DNA of 64,000 nt, taken from NCBI GenBank assembly GCA_963682175.1, contig OY821791.1, positions 18,814,542-18,878,541 of the forward strand. Direction: 5' to 3'. Every line of letters starts with the position of its first letter. Position 1 is the first letter of the stretch. The stretch is from Triglochin maritima (Eukaryota > Streptophyta > Magnoliopsida > Alismatales > Juncaginaceae). Shown one piece after another: positions 19,978-30,551 of the stretch. The translations under genes and the position numbers were made by a program. The notes under the pieces were generated by a model. The model saw only the letters and a list, made by a program, of their open reading frames with translations. It was not told where the DNA came from and ran no database searches.

Positions 19978-22165
19978 TGTAAGAACCCAAACCCTTGTTA
20001 GGGTTAAGCTTGGGTTAATGGAGGATTAGAAGGTGTTTAGCATGGGAAGCTGGAGTGCATAGTGTATGCATGGGGAAGAGGTGGAGGCGCGCTACAGTGG
20101 TCGTGGTTGAGGGGATGGGTTTGGAAGTGTAGGGCACTGTTCACGCGTGGGGAGAAGTTTTGAGTTGGGTTTATAAACGTGTTTTCTTCTCTCTCTCTCT
20201 CTCTTATTCTCTCCATTCACTCACTTGCACTCTTTCTTTTCTTTTCCTTCCGGCGATCAGAGGAGGAAGAAGGCTTGGAGACTCCGGCGTGAGGAGGTCG
20301 TCGCGAGGAGGAGGTCGCGCGCGAGGAGGTGGCGGAGGCGTGAGCGTTGCTCCGGCGTTTCTCCGTTTTCGTTGAGGTATGTCGACTCATTAGTGTGGCT
20401 TGTTGTTGACACTCATGAGAGGGTCATGTTGGTCGGTCGGAGGAGGTGGGAGACCTCTCCGACGTCGCGTTTGGGCGAAGAAACCTCGGCTGGCGCGAGG
20501 TTGAAGACGACCGGGCGGTCGACCGGTCCTTGGACGGTCGACCGAATGCATGTATATCTTTACTGTCTGTTGCGTTTCGGTCGACCGAGGTCTTGTGTTC
20601 GGTCGACCGGAACTTAAATATATTGGTTTATGTTGCATGATGTTCGGACTTTGGAGTATGTTCGGTCGACCGTTATATGACGTAGAAATATAGGTTGACC
20701 CTAACTGTTGTCGGTCGACCGAGACCCCTGAGTCGGTCGACCGATGGAATAAAATGATGTAGAAGTTGTACTGTTAGTTTTCGGTCGACCGGGACCTGTG
20801 TCGGTCGACCGATAGACTGGATTGTAATGTTGACCAGACTCCGGATTTTGACCTCGTTCGGTCGACCGGTTTTAGACCTTCGGTAGACCATTTGGGGGAT
20901 TGTGTTCTGTGCGCAGCGGTAGACCGTGTTAGGGACGGTCGACCGATTCCTTTCTGGAAACGGTCGAACGAATCACCTTCTACGGTCGACCGTTTGGGCC
21001 CAGAACAGAATTCCTGGTTCCCTTTTTGAACGCCAACTTTGTCCACGGAAACCCGTGTCCTCGCCTTGTGCGTGAGCCGGGAGGTGACGGTGGGCGTGTG
21101 ATGCGTGCCTGCCCAGGGACCGCCGTTGGGAAGAGTGTGGGTGTTCGGGACGCGTCAGTTCCAGGTATGGAGCGTGACAAATGTGATGGATTGATTGGAC
21201 TTATTGTAGTATAGCAGGCCTGAGGGATCGCGGATCCCAGTGTTGATGTTGTGCGGGCACGCAACTGGCGTTGGGTGAGGTGACTACCGGCCTTCGGGCT
21301 ACGGAGGTCGCTGCCCTGCTTTTATAGCGGCGCAGTTGGTGTTCGCGGCTCGAGGAGCCCGATGACCTGGCAGACTTCGGTCTGGACCGTCCGATGCTGT
21401 GCCGGACGTTGTGATGGACCACCGATGCTGTGCCGGTGATGCTGCCGAGGCTGTGCCGGCGATGATGATTGTTGGGCCGAGGCTGTGCCGGCTATGTTGT
21501 TTTCCTCGGCTGGGCACCTACCGAGATGATGTTGTTATACCTTCCGGGCGACGGCCCCGTTGGTCCCTGTGGCCCCGACCACTGAGATTTACAGATCTGT
21601 TTCTATCGGTGCGTAGACGTGACAGAGGCTCCCTGCCGAACCCTTGTGTAGTGTAGCCGCGTGTGGGGGTGCGATGTCGCGGGCTGCTAGACTGCATGTG
21701 CCTGCAGTAGGTCTCTTCGGGAGACCCGATGATTGATTGTCGGACTGATGTCCTGTTTTACCCTTCGGGGGAACTGTTTTCCATTTCTGTTGATGCCATG
21801 ACATGCTACTAGTATGATAGGTTCATTATGTGATGCATGCATATAGGTGAGTTGGCATACGGGGTTTCCTTCTGGAAACTCAGGCATTGTTGTTGCATCT
21901 TTTTAGGACCGCAGTAGGTCCGGGTGGGTGGTGACCGAGGACGGAGCGCTTTGGAGTCGGATCCTCTTCGGCAGTTGCTAGACCGTACGACTACTTGTAT
22001 TCTCTTCCATTGTATCAGTATTGTAGTTGTATTTCTTTTGGAAAACTCCTTGTATTTTGGGTGCACCCGGATTTATATATTTATACTAGTGACGTTCCCG
22101 CTTGAGTTGTCTATTATGTTGGTTATTTTGAAATTTTTAAATCTTCCGCTGTTCGGGACGTTACA
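19978..22165 (+). repeat. 5' LTR of the Tekay element
   Basis: 2188 bp, TGTAAGAACC to GACGTTACA. It has a TATA-like TTTATAAAC near 20170 followed by a CT-rich stretch, the CGGTCGACCG array (20510-20995) and several GTGCCGG repeats near 21400-21490. Short open frames inside it overlap these repeats and are not treated as genes. Confidence 0.95.
20510..20995. repeat. Array of CGGTCGACCG palindromes in the Tekay LTR
   Basis: About 15 sites in under 500 bp, 12 of them the perfect 10-bp palindrome CGGTCGACCG, the others with one or two changes (for example CGGTAGACCG). Spacing is irregular, roughly 15 to 60 bp. The 3' LTR copy (about 27285-27770) has the same array with different point changes, mostly at the CpG positions. 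The array lies downstream of the TATA box, so it is probably transcribed. Confidence 0.85.
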
Positions 22166-22168
22166 ACT

Positions 22169-22180
22169 TGGTATCAGAGC
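22169..22180 (+). other. Primer binding site, initiator tRNA-Met type
   Basis: TGGTATCAGAGC, three bases after the 5' LTR end, complementary to the 3' end of initiator tRNA-Met, as expected for Tekay elements. Confidence 0.9.
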
Positions 22181-22297
22181 GGTCGATTCCTGTGTCTTCG
22201 TCTAAAGAACCACCCTTAGGAGTAGTGCTAGAGGCATGCATTATTTTTGTAGCTCTTGCATGCATTGTTGCTTATCTGTTGATTGTTGTGGTGACAG

Positions 22298-23104
22298 ATG
22301 GCACCTAGGCGCGTGAGGAGTTCTCCACGCGATCGTGATCCCAGTGACGACACTTCAGGTGCTCAGTGGGACAGGTTGGGCGAGTTTCTGGAGCGTCAGG
22401 CAGCTCAGAGCGCCCAGGGCGGAGTGGGAGCTGAGCACGATCGGTTCATGCGTCAGCACCCGCCGACTTTTGATGGCAGGAGGGCCCCAGAGGTTGCAGA
22501 GGACTGGGTCTTCAGGATGGAGAAGATCTTCCGTGCTATTGGTGTAGCACCTGAGAGGATGGTGGAGCTGGCCACCTACGTGTTCGATGGCGAGGCCGCC
22601 AACTGGTGGAGATCTACGTCCACGGTGTTGTTTGATGACCGTGCAGATGTCAGCTGGGAGGAGTTCTTGGAGGTGTTTCATGAGCAGTACTTCCCCCAGC
22701 ATGTCAGAGATCAGAAGAGGGAGGAGTTCATGTCGCTGGAGCAGAAGGACATGACACTGACGAGCTACATCAGCAGATTCAACGCCTTGGAGCGTTATTG
22801 CCCAGAGATTTGTGTGACCCCAGAGCAGCGGGCGAGGAAATTCGTGAAGGGACTGAGGCAGCCGCTTCGTTCTCGGGTGATCAACAGCATGCCGCGGACC
22901 CTTGCAGATGCAGTGAAGCATGCTACGATCATCGAGCAGGACCAGAGGGAGTGTGTTCAGGAGGCGCGGAAGGCACCAGTGAGCACCGGCAGCAGAGTAG
23001 CAGGTCGTGGAGCAGGGAACCCGGGCAAGAGGCCCAGGTTCGATGGAGGAGGAGCACGTCAGTCAGGAGCGTGCACTTACTGCGGGAGGTTCCATCCAGG
23101 ATAG
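22298..23104 (+). CDS. gag: Gag of the Tekay element, ending at an amber codon inside the zinc knuckle
   Basis: Capsid protein of a chromovirus, 268 codons from ATG 22298. The retrotransposon gag domain covers about residues 45-190 (ANWWRSTSTVLFDDRADVSW, EFLEVFHEQYFP, MTLTSYISRFNALERYCPE). A basic linker follows, then a first zinc knuckle of type CX2CX3HX4C which the TAG at 23102-23104 interrupts just before its last Cys (CTYCGRFHPG, stop, EC). The same frame continues into a second perfect knuckle ([14 protein letters not shown]) and pol. Either the TAG is a point mutation of a sense codon or it is read through to make Gag-Pol; the position inside a metal-binding motif favours mutation. Confidence 0.85.
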   Translation: MAPRRVRSSPRDRDPSDDTSGAQWDRLGEFLERQAAQSAQGGVGAEHDRFMRQHPPTFDGRRAPEVAEDWVFRMEKIFRAIGVAPERMVELATYVFDGEAANWWRSTSTVLFDDRADVSWEEFLEVFHEQYFPQHVRDQKREEFMSLEQKDMTLTSYISRFNALERYCPEICVTPEQRARKFVKGLRQPLRSRVINSMPRTLADAVKHATIIEQDQRECVQEARKAPVSTGSRVAGRGAGNPGKRPRFDGGGARQSGACTYCGRFHPG

Positions 23105-26100
23105 GAGTGTCCCCGTCGGACTGGAGCGTGCATGGGTTGTGGTCAGATGGGGCATTTTGTCCGTGATTGTCCTCAGAGGCAGGGAGAGCCGAGCAGGAGG
23201 CCAGGACCACCAGCAGTAGGCAGAGGCGGAGGCAGCCGGTCAGTTGTTCCACAGGGCCAGAGCAGGAGGACCGGGCGAGTCTTCACTATCCAGGCTGAGG
23301 AGGCGAGGGACTCCAACACCGTCGTGGAAGGTACGCTTTCAGTTTCTGGTTCGGTAGCGCGTGTGTTGTTTGATTGCGGCGCCACTCACTCCTTCATCTC
23401 GGAGAAGTTTGCTGGCGAGTTGGGTCGGACCCCTGTGCTGCTGACTGATGTTTTGGAGGTCAGCACGCCCATGGGTGAGGTGGGCACTGTGGGGAGCTTT
23501 TTCCCCGGCACCACAGTTGCTTCGGGAGACCACGATTTTCCGGCAGATCTGGTCTTGTTACCGATGGTGGACTTCGACGTCATACTGGGGATGGACTGGC
23601 TGTCACAGTACGACGTGCGGGTCTTTTGCCGTGAGAAGAAGATCCTGATTCCGATGGAGGGTTTGCCAGATGTTCTGATCAGAGGTGCGAGGAGCAGAGG
23701 GGGTCGTCTGATTGTGTCTGCAGTTAGGGCACAGAGACTGATGCAGCAGGGATGCAGAGCGTTTGTGGCCACGCTGGTAGTTCCTGATCCTGAGACGAGG
23801 AGGCTGGAGGACATAGAGATTGTGCAGGAGTTTCCGGATGTGTTTCCAGCAGAGATTCCAGCGTTACCGCCGCACCGGGAGATCGAGTTCGGCATCGAGC
23901 TGGTTGCGGGTACGACACCTCAGTCGAAGGCACCTTATCGGATGGCACCTGCAGAGTTGACAGAGCTGAAGAAGCAGTTGCAGGAGTTGATGGAGTCCGG
24001 GTTCATTCGACCGAGTGTTTCTCCATGGGGAGCGCCTGTGCTTTTCGTGAAGAAGAAGGATGGATCGTTGCGGATGTGCATTGACTACAGGATGCTGAAT
24101 AAGGTTACCGTTCGGAACCGGTACCCTTTGCCCAGGATTAATGATTTGTTTGATCAGTTGCAGACGGCGAGAGTGTTCTCGAAGATCGATCTGCGTTCGG
24201 GTTATCACCAGTTGCGGATCAGGGAGGCAAATGTTCAAAAGACAGCCTTCAGGACGCGGTACGGCCACTACGAGTTCTTGGTGATGCCATTTGGACTGAC
24301 GAATGCACCTGCAGCATTCATGGATCTGATGAATAGGACCTTCCAGCCGTACCTCGACAGATTTGTCGTTGTATTCGTAGACGACATCTTGGTATACTCG
24401 CCTGACAGGGAGCAGCATCGAGAGCACCTGAGGATTGTGCTTGGCATCTTGAGGGATCAGCAGCTTTATGCCAAGTACACGAAGTGTGAGTTTTGGTTGG
24501 ATCAGGTGGCTTTTCTGGGGCATATTGTGTCAGCAGATGGGATTTCAGTGGATCCGGCGAAGGTCGAGGCAGTGACTCAGTGGAGAGCCCCGACGAGCGT
24601 GACGGAGATCAGGAGCTTCATAGGTCTGGCAGGGTATTACAGGCGGTTTATCCAGGATTTCTCCAGACTTGCATCGCCGCTGACAGCATTGACGCAGAAG
24701 GGCGTCAAGTTCGTTTGGTCCCAGAAGTGCGAGGACAACTTTCAGGAGCTGAAGAGGCGATTGACGACAGCACCTATTCTGACGCTACCGAGTGGCAGTG
24801 GAGGCTATGTGATTTACAGCGATGCATCAGGGATAGGGTTGGGTTGTGTTCTGATGCAGCATGGGAAGGTGGTCGCGTACGCTTCGAGGCAGCTGAAGGT
24901 GCACGAGAAGAACTACCCGACTCACGATCTGGAGTTAGCAGCAGTAGTTCACGCGTTGAAGACCTGGCGGCACTATCTGTATGGCGAGCAGTTCGAGGTC
25001 TTCACCGATCATCAGAGTCTGAAGTACTTGTTCTCGCAGAAGGAGCTGAATATGAGGCAGCGCAGATGGCTCGAGTTCATTAAGGACTACGACTTCACCA
25101 TTTCCTATCATCCGGGCAAGGCGAATTCGGTTGCAGATGCACTGAGCAGGAAGGTGGAGGTTTCTGTCGCGAGTCTGTGCATCCAGGAGTGGAGGCTGCT
25201 CGAGGCTTTGTCAGAGTGGAGGCCGTTCACAGAGGGCTCAGAGGGAGCAGTGATTGCTGGGCTTCGGGTGGAGCCGCAGACTGTCTCACGGTTGGTTCAG
25301 GCTCAGCAGGGGGATGAGGAGTTAGCTGGTCTGCTACAGTTGTCTTCCAGAGATGGATCAGATTTCAGTGTGGGGGTTGATGGTGGTCTGAGGTTCAGGA
25401 GTCGGATCTGGGTGCCGAAGGTTGATGGGCTGAGAGATGACATCATGCAGGAGGCACACAGAGCTAGATACACCATTCACCCGGGGAGCACGAAGATGTA
25501 TAAGGACCTGCAGCGGAACTTCTGGTGGAAGGGCATGAAGAGGGACATTGCAGAGTTTGTGGAGCGATGTTTGGTCTGTCAGCAGGTGAAGATCGAGCAT
25601 CAGAGGCCAGCAGGACCGATGCAGTGTATTGAGCTTCCTGAGTGGAAGTGGGAGCACGTGACGATGGATTTTGTCACGGGTTTGCCGAAGACGAGGAGAT
25701 TCCACGACGCGATTTGGGTGATAGTCGATCGACTGACCAAGTCGGCGCATTTCTTAGCGATCAGGACCACGTTGCCTTTGGAGGGTCTGGCTAGGTTGTA
25801 CGTGGAGGAGGTAGTCAGGTTACATGGAGTTCCAGTGAGCATCATCTCCGATCGAGATCCTCGTTTCACTTCCAGATTTTGGGGGAGTCTGCAGCAGGCT
25901 TTGGGGACGCGTCTGAGATTCAGTACAGCGTTTCATCCGCAGACCGATGGTCAGTCAGAGAGGACGATTCAGACCCTGGAGGATATGCTGAGAGCATGCA
26001 CACTGGATTGGGCAGGGCACTGGGATGAGCACCTGCCGCTGATAGAGTTCGCCTACAACAACAGCTACCACTCGAGTATTGGGATGGCACCGTACGAGGC

Positions 26101-26737
26101 ATTGTACGGGAGGCCTTGCAGATCACCGGTATGCTGGAGTGATGTGGGCGAGAGGCAGTTAGTGGGGCCAGAGATTGTGCAGATGTACTCAGAGAAGGTT
26201 GATGTGATCAGGAGGAGACTGGCCACAGCGCAGAGCAGGCAGAAGAGTTATGCAGATCGACGCAGACGAGTACTGAGTTTCGAGGTGGGCGACCATGTGT
26301 TTCTGAAGATTTCCCCAGCCAGAGGTGTGATGAGGTTTGGGAAGAAGGGGAAGCTCAGTCCGAGATATGTTGGGCCGTTTGAGATCCTCGACCGAGTTGG
26401 AGAGGTTGCCTACCGGATTGCATTGCCGCCGCAGTTTTCGGGTCTGCATAATGTCTTCCATGTGTCGATGCTGAGGAAGTATGTGGCAGATCCGTCGCAC
26501 GTTATTGAGATAGCAGTGCCAGAGATTCAGCAGGACTTGTCGCTCGAGGAGAGACCAGTTGAGATTGTCGATCGCATGGATCATCAGCTCAGGAGGAGGA
26601 CCATTCCGATGGTGAAGGTCAGGTGGCAGCATCACAGCGAGCGCGAGGCCACTTGGGAGATCGAGGAGGATGTCAGAAGGCAGTATCCAGAGCTTTTCGG
26701 TGAGTGTTTGCTTGATTTCGGGACGAAATCCTTTTAA
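23105..26737 (+). CDS. pol: Pol of the Tekay element: protease, RT, RNase H, integrase with chromodomain
   Basis: In frame with gag after the TAG and open to TAA at 26735-26737. Numbering from Met 23132: second zinc knuckle at the start, protease near residue 78 with DCGATHSFI (Cys where Ser or Thr is usual), RT from about 260 with [14 protein letters not shown] and the catalytic FVDD near 415, RNase H from about 560 ([24 protein letters not shown]), integrase zinc finger about 775-830 (CLVCQQ), catalytic core with Asp near 846 (MDFVTGLP), Asp near 906 (SDRDPRF) and Glu near 943 with DD35E spacing, a GPF/Y module ([16 protein letters not shown]), and a chromodomain-like end ([20 protein letters not shown]). 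All catalytic residues are present, so this copy could be functional if the TAG is bypassed. In host nuclei the chromodomain steers insertion to heterochromatin. Confidence 0.93.
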   Translation, partial: ECPRRTGACMGCGQMGHFVRDCPQRQGEPSRRPGPPAVGRGGGSRSVVPQGQSRRTGRVFTIQAEEARDSNTVVEGTLSVSGSVARVLFDCGATHSFISEKFAGELGRTPVLLTDVLEVSTPMGEVGTVGSFFPGTTVASGDHDFPADLVLLPMVDFDVILGMDWLSQYDVRVFCREKKILIPMEGLPDVLIRGARSRGGRLIVSAVRAQRLMQQGCRAFVATLVVPDPETRRLEDIEIVQEFPDVFPAEIPALPPHREIEFGIELVAGTTPQSKAPYRMAPAELTELKKQLQELMESGFIRPSVSPWGAPVLFVKKKDGSLRMCIDYRMLNKVTVRNRYPLPRINDLFDQLQTARVFSKIDLRSGYHQLRIREANVQKTAFRTRYGHYEFLVMPFGLTNAPAAFMDLMNRTFQPYLDRFVVVFVDDILVYSPDREQHREHLRIVLGILRDQQLYAKYTKCEFWLDQVAFLGHIVSADGISVDPAKVEAVTQWRAPTSVTEIRSFIGLAGYYRRFIQDFSRLASPLTALTQKGVKFVWSQKCEDNFQELKRRLTTAPILTLPSGSGGYVIYSDASGIGLGCVLMQHGKVVAYASRQLKVHEKNYPTHDLELAAVVHALKTWRHYLYGEQFEVFTDHQSLKYLFSQKELNMRQRRWLEFIKDYDFTISYHPGKANSVADALSRKVEVSVASLCIQEWRLLEALSEWRPFTEGSEGAVIAGLRVEPQTVSRLVQAQQGDEELAGLLQLSSRDGSDFSVGVDGGLRFRSRIWVPKVDGLRDDIMQEAHRARYTIHPGSTKMYKDLQRNFWWKGMKRDIAEFVERCLVCQQVKIEHQRPAGPMQCIELPEWKWEHVTMDFVTGLPKTRRFHDAIWVIVDRLTKSAHFLAIRTTLPLEGLARLYVEEVVRLHGVPVSIISDRDPRFTSRFWGSLQQALGTRLRFSTAFHPQTDGQSERTIQTLEDMLRACTLDWAGHWDEHLPLIEFAYNNSYHSSIGMAPYEALYGRPCRSPVCWSDVGERQLVGPEIVQMYSEKVDVIRRRLATAQSRQKSYADRRRRVLSFEVGDHVFLKISPARGVMRFGKKGKLSPRYVGPFEILDRVGEVAYRIALPPQFSGLHNVFHVSMLRKYVADPSHVIEIAVPEIQQDLSLEERPVEIVDRMDHQLRRRTIPMVKVRWQHHSEREATWEIEEDVRRQYPELFGECLLDFGTKSF

Positions 26738-26748
26738 GTTGGGTGGAT
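26730..26748 (+). other. Polypurine tract of the Tekay element
   Basis: Purine-rich AAGTTGGGTGGA immediately before the 3' LTR, overlapping the end of pol. It has the typical Tekay form. Confidence 0.8.
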
Positions 26749-28938
26749 TGTAAGAACCCAAACCCTTGTTAGGGTTAAGCTTGGGTTAATGGAGGATTAG
26801 AAGGTGTTTAGCATGGGAAGTTGGAGTGCATAGTGTATGCATGGGGAAGAGGTGGAGGCACGCTACAGTGGTCGTGGTTGAGGGGATGGGTTTGGAAGTG
26901 TAGGGCACTGTTCACGCGTGGGGAGAAGTTTTGAGTTGGGTTTATAAACGTGTTTTCTTCTCTCTCTCTCTCTCTTATTCTCTCCATTCACTCACTTGCA
27001 CTCTTTCTTTTCTTTTCCTTCCGGCGATCAGAGGAGGAAGAAGGCTTGGAGACTCCGGCGTGAGGAGGTCGTCGCGAGGAGGAGGTCGCGCGCGAGGAGG
27101 TGGCGGAGGCGTGAGCGTTGCTCCGGCGTTTCTCCGTTTTCGTTGAGGTATGTCGACTCATTAGTGTGGCTTGTTGTTGACACTCATGAGAGGGTCATGT
27201 TGGTCGGTCGGAGGAGGTCGGAGACCTCTCCGACGTCGCGTTTGGGCGAAGAAACCTCGGCTGGCGCGAGGTTGAAGACGACCGGGCGGTCGACCGGTCC
27301 TTGGACGGTCGACCGAATGCATGTATATCTTTACTGTCTGTTGCGTTTCGGTCGACCGAGGTCTTGTGTTCGGTAGACCGGAACTTAAATATATTGGTTT
27401 ATGTTGCATGATGTTCGGACTTTGGAGTATGTTCGGTCGACCGTTATATGACGTAGAAATATAGGTTGACCCTAACTGTTGTCGGTCGACCGAGACCCCT
27501 GAGTCGGTCGACCGATGGAATAAAATGATGTAGAAGTTGTACTATTAGTTTTCGGTCGACCGGGACCTGTGTAGGTCGACCGATAGACTGGATTGTAATG
27601 TTGACCAGACTCCGGATTTTGACCTCGTTCGGTCGACCGGTTTTAGACCTACGGTAGACCGTTTGGGGGATTGTGTTCTGTGCGCAGCGGTAGACCGTGT
27701 TAGGGACGGTCGACCGATTCCTTTCTGGAAACGGTCGACCGAATCACCTTCTACGGTCGACCATTTGGGCCCAGAACAGAATTCCTGGTTCCCTTTTTGA
27801 ACGCCAACTTTGTCCACGGAAACCCGTGTCCTCGCCTTGTGCGTGAGCCGGGAGGTGACGGTGGGCGTGTGATGCGTGCCTGCCCAGGGACCGCCGTTGG
27901 GAAGAGTGTGGGTGTTCGGGACGCGTCAGTTCCAGGTATGGAGCGTGACAAATGTGATGGATTGATTGGACTTATTGTAGTATAGCAGGCCTGAGGGATC
28001 GCGGATCCCAGTGTTGATGTTGTGCGGGCACGCAACTGGCGTTGGGTGAGGTGACTACCGGCCTTCGGGCTACGGAGGTCGCTGCCCTGCTTTTATAGCG
28101 GCGCAGTTGGTGTTCGCGGCTCGAGGAGCCCGATGACCTGGCAGACTTCGGTCTGGACCGTCCGATGCTGTGCCGGACGTTGTGATGGACCACCGATGTT
28201 GTGCCGGTGATGCCGCCGAGGCTGTGCCGGCGATGATGATTGTTGGGCCGAGGCTGTGCCGGCTATGTTGTTTTCCTCGGCTGGGCACCTACCGAGATGA
28301 TGTTGTTATACCTTCCGGGCGACGGCCCCGTTGGTCCCTGTGGCCCCGACCACTGAGATTTACAGATCTGTTTCTATCGGCGCGTAGACGTGACAGAGGC
28401 TCCCTGCCGAACCCTTGTGTAGTGTAACCGCGTGTGGGGGGTGCGATGTCGCGGGCTGCTAGACTGCATGTGCCTGCAGTAGGTCTCTTCGGGAGACCCG
28501 ATGATTGATTGTCGGACTGATGTCCTGTTTTACCCTTCGGGGGAACTGTTTTCCATTTCTGTTGATGTCATGACATGCTACTAGTATGATAGGTTCATTA
28601 TGTGATGCATGCATATAGGTGAGTTGGCATACGGGGTTTCCTTCTGGAAACTCAGGCATTGTTGTTGCATCTTTTTCAGGACCGCAGTAGGTCCGGGTGG
28701 GTGGTGACCGAGGACGGAGCGCTTTGGAGTCGGATCCTCTTCGGCAGTTGCTAGACCGTACGACTACTTGTATTCTCTTCCATTGTATCAGTATTGTAGT
28801 TGTATTTCTTTTGGAAAACTCCTTGTATTTTGGGTGCACCCGGATTTATATATTTATACTAGTGACGTTCCCGCTTGAGTTGTCTGTTATGTTGGTTATT
28901 TTGATATTTTTAAATCTTCCGCTGTTCGGGACGTTACA
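26749..28938 (+). repeat. 3' LTR of the Tekay element
   Basis: 2190 bp, near-identical to 19978-22165 and followed by the TSD GGAGT. It carries the second copy of the palindrome array, with changes such as CGGTAGACCG near 27371 and an intact site at about 27731 where the 5' LTR has CGGTCGAACG. Confidence 0.95.
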
Positions 28939-29956
28939 GGAGTACTCTGCGTCTTGGTTGTCCAATTGCTTGATTTCTTCGTATTAAGATTGCCGTATTT
29001 TTTGGGATAAGATTCTGATGTCACCTGCAACAAAAATTAATATTCAAAAGTATTATCAACTATTTCTATGTTAATTAAAAATAAATTTAATTTAATCATT
29101 AAGAAACAATGTAGATAATTAAACTCCATAACTATGATTAGCAGTTGTCAGAAGTTTATAATCACGCTGTAGAACAATTGTTTTATCCTGCCAATAATAC
29201 ATTGCCTTTCTTTGGATGGGCGAAGCCTCATTTAACTTATCTCAAATTTATATGCATTGAGTCTTAACTAATAATAAATTACTAGGAAAATAATAATATG
29301 TCACGCATGATGCCATGCATTTAACTATAATTTAATAAAATAAAAATGAAAATATCATTTGCTCAAGAAATTTACACAATATACTAATATAGATATACAG
29401 ATATATAGTTTTTAAGTTGTACTTCTGATGTTTAATTACCTTCACTTAAGATGTTACGTTTGTACTATTTGAATAGTGTAATTGTGATTTTTTGGTTTTT
29501 TTACTTTAACGATAGTCATATAAACAATGGATTTAACGATAATAATACTTCCACAAAGATATAGACGTAACAATAATACAATAGTATAAAGGTCGCACCT
29601 ACAACATTTTTTTTTAATTTCAAGTGAAACCATAATCAAATTGTGGTTGATTATACATGCTAATGAAATCGAATTACGAAGTAGGCAAATAACAATGTAT
29701 TCGTTTCGGGGAAAACCATAATAGCGTAACATTTTAGGACTGGATGATCAAGTTTAGGTTGTGGAATCAAAATTTTCATTATATTGCATCTAGCACAAAA
29801 ATAAGAAGAAAACAAAATAATGTCAAAGAAAGGGCGGTAATATGAACATCGAGGAAATCTGGTTGTTTAACTCACCACAGTTTTATTCGTGATGTTTCCT
29901 TCCCCCAAACCAATAACCATCAACATCACTAAAACAATTCTAATAATGGAGCCCAT
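28939..29956 (-). pseudogene. Neprosin-domain gene, exon 1 and first half of exon 2
   Basis: Exon 1 is 29956-29876: ATG at 29956-29954, 27 codons with a hydrophobic signal-peptide-like stretch (MGSIIRIVLVMLMVIGLGEG), ending at a GTGAGT donor. Exon 2 starts at 29024 after TTGCAG and is cut at 28939 by the Tekay element; it resumes at 19972. Together the two halves of exon 2 give 59 codons in phase 0, which supports the model. The intron (about 850 bp) is AT-rich. The signal peptide suggests secretion. With a 9-kb element in a coding exon the gene is expected to be null. Confidence 0.75.
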
Positions 29957-30001
29957 GTCTAGAAAGTTGGAGTGGTTCTGAATACCAATATGAAAGCCAA
30001 C

Positions 30002-30543
30002 CAGTGTTCGGATATGCGGCCGGATGCGGCCGCATATGCGGATGCGGGTGCGATGCGGCCGCGATCCGCATCGCATCCTAAGGATGCGGCCTCCTATATG
30101 CGGACCGCATTGTCATCCGCATATGCGGCCGATGCAGGCGCATATGCGGCCGCATATGCAACGCATATCAAATAGGCATATTTCAAATCTAATTAGGTCA
30201 AAATCCGAAAGATATCTGATTATCCGATTACCCATTTAACTTATTTTGTAAAGAAAAAAACTTTTAACCAATTTTACAAACAAAAGACCATTCCCAAATT
30301 CCCCACTCGATCCCCAAATTCGTGACACTCCAACATTTTCGACTCCCACCAGTACCCCGCTTTCCGTATATGTAAATGCATATTATTAAATGTGTATTCC
30401 ACATATTATTTTAATACGTAAATGTATATTATTTAATTATTAAATCGCAAACCGCATATGCACCCGCATCGCATCCGCATTCCGCATATGTTCGATGCGG
30501 TACCCTGCCGCATCCACTCCGCATCCCCCATATCTGAACCTTG
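30002..30543. mobile_element. hAT-type MITE upstream of the neprosin gene
   Basis: 542 bp flanked by the perfect 8-bp duplication AAGCCAAC (29994-30001 and 30544-30551). Terminal inverted repeats are CAGTGTTCGGATATGCGG and, inverted, CAAGGTTCAGATATGGGG (14 of 18 match). Both ends are filled with subterminal CCGCATATGCGG and GATGCGG repeats, the kind of short motif hAT transposases bind. No transposase is encoded. Its edge lies about 45 bp upstream of the neprosin start codon, so it replaces the proximal promoter or 5' UTR context. Confidence 0.88.
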
Positions 30544-30551
30544 AAGCCAAC

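Larger units (their letters stand above)
19978..28938 (+). mobile_element. Tekay-clade chromovirus, full length
   Basis: An 8961-bp Ty3 element with LTRs 19978-22165 and 26749-28938, a tRNA-iMet PBS, one gag-pol frame broken only by a TAG, a chromodomain at the end of integrase, a PPT and a perfect TSD GGAGT (19973-19977 and 28939-28943). By eye the LTRs differ at roughly 18 positions plus 2 one-base indels, about 0.8 percent, so the insertion is recent. It sits inside exon 2 of the neprosin gene in opposite orientation. Confidence 0.96.

Noticed and set aside
20160..20640. Short plus-strand frames in the Tekay LTR (also at 26931-27376)
   Set aside because: They exist in both LTR copies, are rich in Arg and Ser from simple GC/CT sequence, have no domain and overlap the palindrome array; no sign of coding constraint.
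24493..25083. A 196-codon frame within Tekay pol
   Set aside because: It overlaps RT and RNase H in another frame and has no similarity to known domains; open by composition.
30005..30180. GC-rich stretch as a CpG-island promoter or CRISPR-like repeat
   Set aside because: The repeats are the subterminal part of a hAT MITE with TSD; there are no regular repeat-spacer units.
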